Assembly (NCBI GenBank): GCA_037127315.1
Contig: JBBBDQ010000308.1
Location: 615,001-679,000 of the forward strand
Reading direction: 5' to 3'
DNA: 64,000 nt
Source of the DNA: Ascarosepion bandense
Taxonomy: Eukaryota > Mollusca > Cephalopoda > Sepiida > Sepiidae
The notes below the pieces were generated by a model. The model was given only the letters and a program-made list of their open reading frames with translations, was not told the DNA's origin and ran no database searches. Position numbers and translations under genes: made by a program. Shown here in pieces: positions 1-10,500 of the stretch. Numbering within the stretch: position 1 is the stretch's first letter; every line of letters begins with the position of its first letter.

Positions 1-512
1 ATAGATAGATACAGTGAAAGTCAGATAGATAGATAGATACAGTGAAATGTCAGATAGATAGATAGATACAGTGAAATGTCAGATAGATAGATAGATAGAT
101 ATAGTGAAATGTCAGATAGATAGATAGATACAGTGAAAAGTTAGGTAGATAGATAGATAGATAGATCGATAGATACGGTGAAAAGTTAGATAGATAGATA
201 CAGTGATAAGTCAGATAGATAGATAGATACAGTGAAAAGTCAGATAGATAGATAGATACTGTGAAAAGTCAGATAGATAGATAGATAGATACGTTGAAAG
301 GTCAGATAGATAGATAGATAGATACAGTGAAATGTCAGATAGATAGATAGATACAGTGAAAAGTCAGATAGATAGATAGATAGATACAGTGAAAAGTCAG
401 ATAGATAGATAGATAGATAGATAGATACAGTGAAATGTCAGATAGATAGATAGATACAGTGAAAAGTCAGATAGATAGATACAGTGAAAAGTCAGATAGA
501 TAGATACAGTAA

Positions 513-543
<31 letters not shown>

Positions 544-1213
544 CAGTAAAAAGATAGATAGATAGATACAGTAAAAAGATAGATAGATAGATACAGTAAA
601 AAGATAGATAGATAGATACAGTAAAAAGATAGATAGATAGATACAGTAAAAAGATAGATAGATAGATACAGTAAAAAGATAGATAGATAGATACAGTAAA
701 AAGTTAGATAGATAGATACAGTAAAATGTTAGATAGATAGATAGATAGATAGATACAGTAAAATTTAGATAGATAGATAGATACAGTAAAAAGTTAGATA
801 GATAGATAGATACAGTAAAAAGTTAGATAGATAGATAGATACAGTGAAATGTCAGATAGATACATAGATACAGTGAAAAGTCAGATAGATAGATAGATAC
901 AGTGAAAAGTCAGATAGATAGATAGATAGATATAGTGAAAAGTCAGATAGATAGATAGATAGATACAGTGAAAAGTCAGATAGATAGATAGATAGATACA
1001 GTGAAAAGTCAGATCGATAGATAGATACAGTGAAATGTCAGATAGATAGATAGATAGATAGATACAGTGAAAAGTCAGATAGATAGATAGATACAGTGAA
1101 AAGTCAGATAGATAGATAGATACAGTGAAACGTCAGATAGATAGATTGATACAGTGAAACGTCAGATAGATAGATTGATACAGTGAAAAGTCAGATAGAT
1201 ACAGTGAAAAGTC

Positions 1214-1246
<33 letters not shown>

Positions 1247-1390
1247 CAGTGAAACGTCAGATAGATTGATACAGTGAAACGTCAGATAGATAGATTGATA
1301 CAGTGAAAAGTCAGATAGATAGATAGATAGATACAGTGAAAAGTCATGTAGATAGACAGTGAAAAGTCAGATAGATAGATAGTGAAAAGG

Positions 1391-1421
<31 letters not shown>

Positions 1422-1500
1422 TAAAAAGACTTAGATAGATAGATAGATAGTAAAAAGACTTAGATAGATAGTAGATAGTGAAAAGACTTAGATAGTTTAA
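1..1500. repeat. GATA-type simple/minisatellite array
   Basis: Runs of AGAT tetranucleotides are broken at irregular intervals by the linker ACAGTGAAAAGTC or variants such as AGTGAAATGTC and AGTAAAAAG. Unit length varies from about 21 to 45 bases because the tetranucleotide count varies. This is tandem DNA with no coding capacity. It is the left edge of the satellite field that continues to 28260. Confidence 0.95.
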
Positions 1501-2263
1501 TGCCTTAGATTTATAGAGAGTTAGATAGATAGATATTGGAAAGATTTAGATAGATGGCTAGATATTGAAAAGATATAGATAGATTGTGTAAAGACTTAGA
1601 GAGTTAAATGCCTTAGGTTGATAGAAAGATATATAGATAGATAGTGAAAAGACTTAGGTTGATAGTTAAATTACTTAGATAGTTAGATTGATAGATATAA
1701 TGATAGATAGTGAAAAGACTTAGGTTGATAGTTAAATTACTTAGATAGTTAGATTGATATATAGAATGATAGATAGTGAAAAGGCTTAGATAGATTTATA
1801 TATAGATATGAAAGGTCTTTGATAGTTAGATAACGAAACGTCTTTGACAGTGTATAGACTTGGATATTGAAAAGACTTACATAGATAGTGAAAAGACTTT
1901 GATAGATTGATAGATAGTGAAAATATTTTGATAAATAGAACTATATTTAGTGAAAAGACTTTGATAGATTGATAGTAAAAATGCTTTGATAGATTCATAG
2001 GTAGATAGTGAAAAGACTTTGATAGATTGATAGATAGATTGTCAAAACATTTAGATAGATTGATAAAGAGATAGATAGTGGAAAGACTTAGACATTGAAA
2101 AGACTTACAAAGTGAAAAACTTTTATAGATAGTGAAAAGACTTACATAGTGAAAAGACTTAGGTAGATGGCTAGATAGTGAAAAGACTTATATAGTGAAA
2201 TGTCCTACATAGTGGAAAGACTTAGTGAAACAACTTTTATAAAAAGATATAATAAAAGAACCT

Positions 2264-2297
<34 letters not shown>

Positions 2298-2660
2298 GAA
2301 AAAACTTAGATGAATAGATTGTGAAAAGCCTTAGAATAATAGATAGACACATTGTGAAAAGATTTAGATAGTTACGTAGATAGACAGATATATAGAAATA
2401 ATGAGATCAGTGCTTGCTATGACTGCTAAATCTTGTAGATAGATAATGAAGGCTTAGACAGTAAAAAGACATATATAGTGAAAGACTTAGATAATGAAAA
2501 GGTTTTATAGATAGATATAATATAGATATATAAAATATTATAGATAGGTATTGAAAAACATAGATAGTGAAAAGACTTAGTGAAAAGACTTAGATATATA
2601 GATTGTGAAAATGCTTAAATAGGTAGTGAAAAAGCTTCAATAGATAGATAGTGTAAAGAC
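1500..2660. repeat. degenerate GATA/GTGAAAAGACTTAGAT satellite
   Basis: The same building blocks (AGATAGAT and GTGAAAAGACTTAGAT) continue here but are mutated, with irregular spacing. A short unique-looking stretch near 2400-2440 contains ACTGCTAAATCTTGTAG. The same 17 bases recur at about 28270, just where the satellite gives way to non-satellite DNA. The frame at 1786-1998 (minus) is only repeat translation. Confidence 0.85.
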
Positions 2661-3059
2661 ATAGATAGATAGATAGATAGAGAAAGAGACTTAGATAGAT
2701 AGATAGAGAAGAGACTTAGATAGATAGAGAGAGAAGAGACTTAGATAGATAGAGAGAGAAGAGACTTAGATAGATAGAGAGAGAAGAGACTTAGATAGAT
2801 AGATAGAGAAGAGACTTAGATAGATAGATAGAGAAAGAGACTTAGATAGATAGATAGAGAAGAGACTTAGATAGATAGAGAAGAGACTTAGATAGAAAGA
2901 TAGAGAAGAGACTTAGATAGATAGATAGAGAAAGAGACTTAGATAGATAAAGAAGAGAGATAGATAGATGGAGAAGAGACTTAGATAGATAGATGGAGAA
3001 GAGACTTCGATAGATAGATGGAGAAGAAACTTAGATAGATAGATAGAGAAGAGACTTAG

Positions 3060-3090
<31 letters not shown>

Positions 3091-3280
3091 GATAGAGAAG
3101 AGACTTAGATAGATAGATAGAGAAGAGACTTAGATAGATAGATAGAGAAGAGACTTAGATAGATAGAGAGATCGATAGATAGATAGATAGAAAGAGAAGA
3201 GACTTAGATAGATAGATAGAAAAGAGACATAGATAGATAGATAGATAGATAGTGAAAAGACTTAGATGGATAGATAGATC
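2660..3280. repeat. GAGAAGAGACTTAGATAGAT tandem array
   Basis: More homogeneous sub-array of units close to GAGAAGAGACTTAGATAGAT with one to several additional GATA tetramers. This variant (GAGAAGAG instead of GTGAAAAG) is confined to this block, as expected from local unequal exchange. Confidence 0.9.
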
Positions 3281-3349
3281 ATGAAAGTACTTAGATACAT
3301 AGTCTTTTCACTATCTAAGTCTTTTCACTATGTATCTAAGTACTTTCAT
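3281..3349. repeat. palindromic junction where satellite orientation flips
   Basis: Positions 3281-3303 are the exact reverse complement of 3327-3349 (23-base arms, about 23-base loop). Imperfect complementarity continues outward for tens of bases (GTGAAAAGACTTAGATGGAT on the left, its complement near 3360-3380 on the right). Left of this point the repeat reads GTGAAAAGACTTAGAT; right of it the array reads ATCTAAGTCTTTTCAC. Confidence 0.85.
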
Positions 3350-3415
3350 TATTTATATATCCATCTAAGTCTTTTCACTATCTATCTAAGAATTTTCACT
3401 ATCTAAGTCTTTTCA

Positions 3416-3446
<31 letters not shown>

Positions 3447-3780
3447 AGTCTTTTCACTATCTATCTAAGTCTTTTCACTATCTATCTAAGTCTTTTCACT
3501 ATCTATCTAAGTCTTTTCACTATCTATCTAAGTCTTCTCACTATCTAAGTCTTCTCACTATCTAAGTCTTTTCACTATCTATCTATCTATCTATCTAAGT
3601 CTTTTCACTATCTATCTAAGTCTTTTCACTATCTAAGTCGTTTCACTATTTAACTAAGTTGTTTCACTATCTAACTATCTAAGTCGTTTCACTATCTAAC
3701 TATCTAAGTCTTTTCACTATCTAACTATCTAAGTCTTTTCACTATCTAACTATCTGTCTTTTCACTATCTAACTATCTAA
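3304..3780. repeat. inverted-orientation satellite, short units
   Basis: Units of TCTAAGTCTTTTCACTATCTA with variable TATC runs. This is the reverse complement of the array left of 3280. Some units carry CTCAC or CGTTTCAC variants. Confidence 0.9.
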
Positions 3781-4218
3781 GTCTTTTCACTATCTAACTA
3801 TCCAAGTCTTTTCACTATCTAACTATCCAAGTCTTTTCACTATCTAACTATCCAAGTCTTTTCACTATCTAACTATCCAAGTCTTTTCACTATCTAACTA
3901 TCCAAGTCTTTTCACTATCTAACTATCCAAGTCTTTTCACTATCTAACTATCCAAGTCTTTTCACTATCTAACTATCCAAGTCTTTTCACTATCTAACTA
4001 TCCAAGTCTTTTCACTATCTAACTATCCAAGTCTTTTCACTATCTAACTATCCAAGTCTTTTCACTATCTAACTATCCAAGTCTTTTCACTATCTAACTA
4101 TCCAAGTCTTTTCACTATCTAACTATCCAAGTCTTTTCACTATCTAACTATCCAAGTCTTTTCACTATCTAACTATCCAAGTCTTTTCACTATCTAACTA
4201 TCCAAGTCTTTTCACTAT
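3780..4218. repeat. 25-bp satellite array, left of the retroelement
   Basis: About 17 nearly identical 25-bp units containing TCTAACTATCCAAGTCTTTT followed by CACTA. The array stops at 4218 inside a unit and resumes at 23345 in the same type and phase. The 19-kb retroelement nest was therefore inserted into a pre-existing array. Confidence 0.95.
4214..4218. repeat. 5-bp target site duplication of the LTR element, left copy
   Basis: ACTAT directly precedes the TG that starts the 5' LTR. The same ACTAT follows the CA that ends the 3' LTR at 23345-23349. Satellite sequence continues on both sides. A 5-bp duplication is usual for Ty3/Gypsy-type integrases. Confidence 0.85.
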
Positions 4219-4435
4219 TGTGAACATGAAAGGGCGACTAGCGGCGGCTCTGGAAAAAAGAGAGTTCGTTTGTGTCTGGCTTGCAAAGCAGTAATCTGTT
4301 CCAAAGAAAGAAAATAATAATAATACTCACCTCTGTCTTAATAATCCACCTTCAGCTCATTCTAAAGGAAAAAAGAGGAGGCCCTCGAGGGGAATTTTTA
4401 TAGACCGAGGAAATGGATTATGGGTAGAGAAATGG

Positions 4436-4476
4436 ATTATAAAACTGACCGACCAAGTTCACTCGAGGATTTCAGT
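4436..4476 (+). promoter_or_regulatory. LTR core promoter: TATA box and initiator-like motif
   Basis: A TATAAA box at about 4438-4443 is followed roughly 30-36 bases later by TTCAGT at 4470-4475, which fits the metazoan initiator consensus (TCAGT). The undisturbed version in the 3' LTR is TATAAAA at 23125-23131 and TTCAGT at 23158-23163. Transcription from the A would start R with AGTGGCGTC. The first LINE begins 15 bases further on, so transcripts from this promoter would run into the LINE rather than gag. This is a prediction from motifs only. Confidence 0.55.
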
Positions 4477-4490
4477 GGCGTCAATTTCTT
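4470..4490. repeat. LINE target sequence, copy 1 of 3
   Basis: A 21-base sequence (TT followed by CAGTGGCGTCAATTTCTTG) belonging to the LTR. It occurs once in the intact 3' LTR (23158-23178) and three times here: 4470-4490, 11776-11796 and 19055-19075, flanking and separating the two LINEs. This is the target site duplication expected for target-primed reverse transcription at one fixed position. Confidence 0.9.
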
Positions 4491-5426
4491 GAGTGGCGTC
4501 GAGTCTTTTTTCAGTCCAGTCTTTGACGGAATACTGACAAAAGTTACCTTCTCCTTCTGACTTACCCGCTTTCCTGCTAAAGACACTTTTTGTATAGCTA
4601 AGTTTTTAATTTTATTTAATTTTTCGTTTCCTTGTTTTGTTCTATTCATTTTATTTTCTAGCTTTTTGTTACTTTATTTTCGTATTTTTTTTTCTGGCCG
4701 CCATTTTTGTTTTTGTTTAGGTCGGACCGTGTGACTTAATTTTTGTTTTCATTTTTCAGTTTTTAGTTTTGCCTTACGTGCTACATTTAATTTTTGTTTA
4801 AACTTATTTTTAGTTTGTAATTTTCTCACGACTTGTTACTGAATATCATCTGATTTTCTCCACACTTTAACGTTTTCTTTTCCAGCCCCTCCCCATATTA
4901 CTTTTACGGAAGTAGCCTTTTAGGCGACTCTCCGCTCTTTTTGTTTGATTTATTTATTTGTAGAAACTTAATTTTTTAAAGTCCTATTAACGTTTATTGT
5001 CCACACCTTCCCATTATTTTCTTTTAGTAGCCTTTTTAGGCGACTCCTTCGTTTTTTATTGTTAACGTGTAAAGTTTATCTTGTAAATTTTGTAAAGCTA
5101 CTTATCGTTTATCGCCTTTAGGTAATTTTTTTTATTTTTTTTATTTTTTTTTTTTTTTTTTTTTAACCTCTCAAGAGGTTAGTTTTGCTTTTGTTTAAAT
5201 TGTTAATTTACCGCTAAAGGCAATTTTTTGTGAATTGTAAGCTGTTTTGTTATTTTTGTTTGGCATATTAGGCTAATTTTATTTGCCATTACTGTGGTTA
5301 TTCCTTTAACCTTGCGAGGTTTATTTGTTTCCCCCTATTTCTCCCGCTTTTCCCTCCCCTCCCTATTCTCATTGGATTTACGGAGGAAAATATATTGGCG
5401 ACGTTGTGTTGCTTAAATTTTAAAAA
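4491..5426 (+). other. 5' UTR of LINE copy 1
   Basis: No gene. The sense strand is strikingly T-rich (T4-T8 runs and a tract near 5130-5164) with repeated motifs AGTAGCCTTTTTAGGCGACTC, CCTCTCAAGAGGTT (self-complementary) and CGCCTTTAGG / CCGCTAAAGG, which can form short stem-loops. A pyrimidine stretch (CCCCCTATTTCTCCCGC) precedes ORF1. LINE 5' UTRs normally carry an internal promoter; none can be assigned by eye. Copy 2 differs mainly in homopolymer lengths. Confidence 0.7.
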
Positions 5427-7550
5427 ATGGCCGACTCAAGTCGGTCAGTGAAAAAGAAACTTTTGTTTGACCCTCCTTGGAAGGGTCCACCGGAAAAGGA
5501 TGATGAGTCTTTTCCCCCTCTAATTGTTGAAAATAAGGAGCAACAACAAGAGAAGACCAAAAAAGATGTGAAGAAAAATATGGTGGCCGAAAATGGCCAA
5601 AAGAATGAGGAATCTTTTCCCCCTCTGCCTACTTCAAGTAAGACGGAGGAAAAGACAGAGACCCAAAATGTGGTGGCCGATAATGGCCAAAAGGATAACG
5701 AGACCAAAATTGATGAAGACCAAACGAAAGATACCGAGGCCGGGGAATCGCCCTTGGGCTGGAAGTCCCCACCAAAGGTAAAAATCAATTTGACGGAGTT
5801 TCTGGAGAGAGCCAAGAGTTACGCTCATCTTGTGACAGAAGATGGACTCTTGGAGGATCCCCAGGAATTAAGAAAAATTGAAAAAAGAATTGTGTCAGTC
5901 CTTGTGGTCGACAAGCGTTCGCGCAAGATTTGTCGCCCCACAAAAGACACAGTGTTGAAGACACTGCAGTCCACGGGGGTCAAGCCCTTACGAATCGTAA
6001 AAGGCACGGGCTTTTTCACGTGGGACGTGCTGCTGCCCACGCCGGAAGATTGCCTAAAGATGGTATCAAAAGATCTTATAACGAAAGATTTTATCATAAG
6101 AACAGAATACCTAGGCATGCGTAGGACCAAGGTGGCAGTGTACGAGGTCCCTCCTCAGGTCATCGGGGAGCATCTCGCGGCGTACTTTTCTCAATTCGGT
6201 GAGATTGTAGATGCCTCCTGCGAGGACCTGACCGGGGGATGGACTTTCGTGATTATGATGAGTGGTAAGGCCTTCGATACCATCCCCAACTGTCTTGACG
6301 TTGGGGGCCTGAGACTACCGGTGATAGTGACCGGTCGCAAACCGACATGCTGGAGGTGCGGAAAGATTGGTCACCTCTCCTCCTCCTGCCCAGAGAAGAA
6401 GGCCTCTGGAAGCCAGGCCCCTGAAGACCAAAATACCCCTCTGGCCGCTTCTGTGACAAAATCCGTCCCGCCTGTAGTGGGCATGCCAGCAACCAGGACC
6501 GGTGTGGTAGTACCCCCGGTTGGGTCAAAACATCGGCCCTCATTCCCCGAAAAGCCTTCGCCTGCTACAAGTGTAGTATCGGAGAAGGAAAAGGGGGAAT
6601 GGCAGGTTGTTGGCAGGACCAGAGGGAAGCGTCAAGCTGCGGGACCTCAGTCCCCTGATGCTCCCAGGACTAAAGGCACGTACAGCCCCTCTCCCTCTAC
6701 CAGCAAGAAGGGCGACGCCTCGGCCTGGTCTGCACCATCAATAGAGGAGATGCGCAAAGCATACGACCCAGGCTACGAGGGCATGAAGAAAGCTCAAAAA
6801 CTAAAGGAGGAACTAGCAAAGAAACAAACACGTCCCTCTGTCTCTGCCCCGTCCTCTCCTGAAAAAAAGAAAAGCCCCAAAAAGTCCCACTCCTCACAGC
6901 CCACTCCAAGGAAATCTGCTCCTCTTAGTAGAGACCCCAGCTCATTCCGAATACCATCACAACCAACCCCCAGCCCCTCTCCCAAAAAGCTGTTACCACC
7001 ACCTTCAAAGAGGCAAAGGAGCCCCACAGCAGAGGATAGGGAGGCTCGGAAGAAGGCAACAAGAGTCCCTTACTTGATGGGGGAGAATATTTGCAGAGTT
7101 TCTCCAGCCCAGGAAGATAGGGCCAGGAACTTTGGCAATAGGATTAATAAATTAAAAGTCCTATTAGCAATGAAAAAATGCAAGGAAAAAGACATTGAGA
7201 AACCCAGAAATTTTCCGCATGCAAAAAGGATGCTGACAGTTGTGAGAACAGGAACGGGTACTGGAAAGGTGTGGGACATGCTCCTGGAAGCAGGGAAAGC
7301 CTTTAAAATGTCCCCACCTATAGTAACAATGGAGGAGGATTCCTTACAAAAGTTGAAAGAATGTTGTGTAGGACGGGTCCCAATTTTAGTTCACCCCTCC
7401 CTTTACAGGGCAATGAAACTAACATTTCCTTGGGATGTTGGTGGCCTCTCTCATGATGGCACCATTGACAAAGAAATGGGCAAGGGATCTATGGGAGAGG
7501 CTGTCGGCATCCTTTCCCCGTCCATGTTCTGTCCAGAAACTCAACCCTAA
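5427..7550 (+). CDS. LINE ORF1 protein, copy 1 (nucleic acid-binding, CCHC)
   Basis: 707-residue ORF1 of the Tx1-like LINE, expected to coat the element RNA in the ribonucleoprotein. The start is the ATG in AAAAAATGGCC. An acidic, Lys-rich N-terminus carries the repeated phrase ESFPPL. It is followed by a folded region (about 120-300) and a single zinc knuckle C-W-R-C-G-K-I-G-H-L-S-S-S-C at residues 308-321. Next comes a long Pro/Ser/Lys-rich, probably disordered segment (about 340-560) and a conserved-looking C-terminal region. The order fold, knuckle, basic tail resembles gag-like ORF1 proteins. It ends 12 bases before ORF2, which suggests reinitiation or stop-start translation. It is intact here but frameshifted in copy 2. 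Confidence 0.85.
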   Translation: MADSSRSVKKKLLFDPPWKGPPEKDDESFPPLIVENKEQQQEKTKKDVKKNMVAENGQKNEESFPPLPTSSKTEEKTETQNVVADNGQKDNETKIDEDQTKDTEAGESPLGWKSPPKVKINLTEFLERAKSYAHLVTEDGLLEDPQELRKIEKRIVSVLVVDKRSRKICRPTKDTVLKTLQSTGVKPLRIVKGTGFFTWDVLLPTPEDCLKMVSKDLITKDFIIRTEYLGMRRTKVAVYEVPPQVIGEHLAAYFSQFGEIVDASCEDLTGGWTFVIMMSGKAFDTIPNCLDVGGLRLPVIVTGRKPTCWRCGKIGHLSSSCPEKKASGSQAPEDQNTPLAASVTKSVPPVVGMPATRTGVVVPPVGSKHRPSFPEKPSPATSVVSEKEKGEWQVVGRTRGKRQAAGPQSPDAPRTKGTYSPSPSTSKKGDASAWSAPSIEEMRKAYDPGYEGMKKAQKLKEELAKKQTRPSVSAPSSPEKKKSPKKSHSSQPTPRKSAPLSRDPSSFRIPSQPTPSPSPKKLLPPPSKRQRSPTAEDREARKKATRVPYLMGENICRVSPAQEDRARNFGNRINKLKVLLAMKKCKEKDIEKPRNFPHAKRMLTVVRTGTGTGKVWDMLLEAGKAFKMSPPIVTMEEDSLQKLKECCVGRVPILVHPSLYRAMKLTFPWDVGGLSHDGTIDKEMGKGSMGEAVGILSPSMFCPETQP

Positions 7551-7562
7551 TTAAGGATCACA

Positions 7563-10500
7563 ATGGCTCTTTGGTTAGCAAGTATAAATGCCCGGGGGCT
7601 GAGGTCCGAGTCTCGGAGGGTGAGACTCACTCATGATCTCCAGCGCCTCGGGGTTGATGTTTGTTGTCTACAGGAAACCCGGTTTTTAGCTGGCGACTAT
7701 GAGGGCATTCTGTCTAGGGATTACGATCTCTATTCAGCATGTTTTGATGGTCGTTCTAGAGGAGTTTCTTGGCTAGTGAGCAAGTCATTGGGTGCGGCGT
7801 GTACGCTTGTCTTCGCGGATCCAGCGGGCAGGAGTTGTGTGCTGGATATTACCATAAAGGAGAAGTCTTTTCGGCTCATTGGGGTTTATGCGCCCAATGT
7901 CCATAGGGAGCGTCCTGCTTTGTTTCGGCAGCTCGAGTCGTTCTTTGGAACATCGAGGCGGGTAATTTTAGCGGGGGATTGGAATGCCGTCCTTGACCCT
8001 GAGAAAGATCGGATAGGAGAAAGATCGGGTACTAACAACCCGGATGTGAAACCATTTCGGGAATTTATCGACAGGAATGATCTTGTCGATAAATACCGAA
8101 ATGAACACCCCCGGGAGGTAGTGTGGACTTGGACTAATAGGGGCAGCTCGGATTCGAAGGTACGCGCAAGCTACCTCGACCGAGTCCTAGTTAGGAGAGT
8201 CGACGTAGGGCTCTTAGGTTGTCCAAGTTTCCATTCCATAGTTTACACGGATCATAGGCTCGTCCGGGTTCGTGTAAACTTAGATAAGCCTAAGGTTAAG
8301 TTGGCTGGCTACTGGAAATTGAACGCGTCATTATTTGATAGCCAAGATTTCCAGCACCAGCTTTTACTAACACTAAAGCGGGAACTGACGGGGGCTGTGG
8401 TTGGGAATAAGTGGTGGGATACACTTAAATCCAAAATTAGGTCGTTTGCTGCCGACTATAGCCGTCGGCTCAACTTAGCTAATTTAGCGGCACAATCGAC
8501 GTTAGAGAAAAAAGTTGATCGGGCAGTTAAATCCCGTAATAGTGGGGACGTAGCCTTAGCTAGGGCCGAGCTGGCCTCCTTGGCTATCAAGAAGGATCAA
8601 GCTCTGGTAGTTAGGGCTAGGTTAAAAAGAATGTCTTCTGAGGCAACGAATATGGCCGCAGAACTGCGTGCAGAGGAAGCTAGGCAAGCAGCCAATCGGC
8701 ATATCAAGGACATCACATTGCCGGATGGTCGTACCGTGACTACAGACGTGGGTATATGTGGAGCTTTTCGGGATTACTTCCAGGATCTTTTCACCAGGGA
8801 GCCCGGTCTGAGCTCTGCTCAGTTCGACACCTATTTGGCTGACTTTCCCCGCCTCTCGGCGGCTGAAGCGGCTAGGTGCGAGGGGCCCATAACAGAGTCG
8901 GAAATCTGGGATGCGCTGAAATTGGTTGGCCGGGACAAAACTCCAGGTTTGGATGGTCTTCCCTACGAACTGTACTTGAGGCAGTCGTCCGTTCTTGTTC
9001 CTCTGCTGGCTCTTGTTTATAACAACTGGATGAAGCAGGGGTCTATACCTCGTCGCTTCACCAGGGGTGTAATCAAGTTGCTTCGCAAGAGCAAGAGCGG
9101 TGGGGGTGGCATAGATAATTATCGGCCTTTAACGATGTTAAATACTGACTTAAAGATTTTTGCCAAGATCTTGGCCGGCCGTTTGCAGGCTGTCCTCTCT
9201 AGTCTGATTGGCCCCGAGCAGACTTGTGCTGTGAAGGGCAGGACTATTCAGGACAACCTTCATTTGGTACGCCTGATCATCGAGAAAACCGACACCGAAG
9301 CCGCGCTGATCAATTTGGATCAGTCCAAGGCATTCGATAGGGTTGACCATCGTTTCTTGGAGTCTGTCCTTTCCGCCGCCGGTTTCGGGCCGTACTTTCG
9401 CTCCTGGATCCGACTGCTGTATGAGTCCCCCGGTGCGCTGGTGGAAGTGAATGGGGTAAGATCGAAGCCCTTCACTTTATCTCGCTCCATTCGTCAAGGT
9501 TGTCCACTTTCGCCTTTGCTGTACGTTCTTGCGTTGGAGCCATTCCTTCGCAAGTTAAAGGCGAATCCGGTCCTTCGCGGAATTTCCGTACCTGGTGCTA
9601 CCACCTCGGCCAGGTACTCCGCCTATGCTGACGACGTTTCGGTTTTTGTGTCGAGCAAAGCCGAGATTGACGAAGTCAGCAAAGAAATCAGATGTTATGA
9701 GACGGTGACAGGGGCCAAGATCAATCGCGATAAGTCTGTTGGCTTGCGATTGGGTGCGTGGAAGGGAGTTTCTCTTCCCGGACCTTTCCTCTGGACGGAC
9801 GGGCCGATCAAGATTCTCGGCGTCTTTTTCGGTCCAGATCTCCAGTTGGAAATGAATTGGTCGGAGGTTCGAGAGAAGGCCGAGGGCGCAGTTCGTCTGT
9901 GGACTCGGAGGAAGCTCTCCTTAAAGGGGAGGGCGGAAGTATGTGCCTCGCACATCTACCCGATTCTCCTTTACCGACTCTCGGTACTTCCTCTCCCGTG
10001 TGCCATTCGTTTGGGTTTAATTCAGTTCTTGTTCTCCTTCCTTTGGGGAGAAGGCAAGTCTCCCAAGGTACGTCGCGAGATCTGTTGCCTGCATCCATCT
10101 GAGGGCGGTCTGGGCATGCCTAGCGTTGAGATTCGTCAACACACGCTTCGCATTAGATTCCTGGATCGAATGTGTATGCTGGAGGATGAGAACGGCGCCC
10201 TCGTTCAAGAGGACGTCCATAAAAACTTTCCATCCCTGAGAAGTGTGCATTTGTCGGAGGAGGAGGCCGGCCGTACTCCTCGTGGCGAGTGCTCCTTCTA
10301 TAAAGAATGTCGTTTGGCTCTCCAGTTTCTCTTGCGGGCTACGGATGGCCTCTCCAACGCCCAATCGTTGTCTCTTAGGGCATTATATCGGGTTTTAGTT
10401 AGGGGGGCCGTTCAAGATGAACTGATTGGCGAGCTCGGGCTTACGAAGCAGGAGGCTCGCTCCATATGGCCTTGGGCGCCTGGGTTGAAATGTCTCACTA

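Larger units (their letters stand above)
4219..4490 (+). mobile_element. 5' LTR, first part (U3 and start of R)
   Basis: Begins TGTGAACATGAAAGG after the ACTAT duplication and matches 22904-23178 of the 3' LTR. It lacks two bases in an AAAAAAGAG(AG)GAGG stretch and one A in the TATA region (TATAAACTG here, TATAAAACTG in the 3' LTR). It includes a non-functional copy of the last 33 pol codons, stop at 4315-4317. It ends at the LINE insertion point after TCAATTTCTTG. Confidence 0.9.

Noticed and set aside
4219..4490. Fragment of a second, truncated Gypsy element
   Set aside because: It begins precisely with the LTR TG after the ACTAT duplication and joins 19076 seamlessly when the LINEs are removed, so it is the 5' LTR of the same element.
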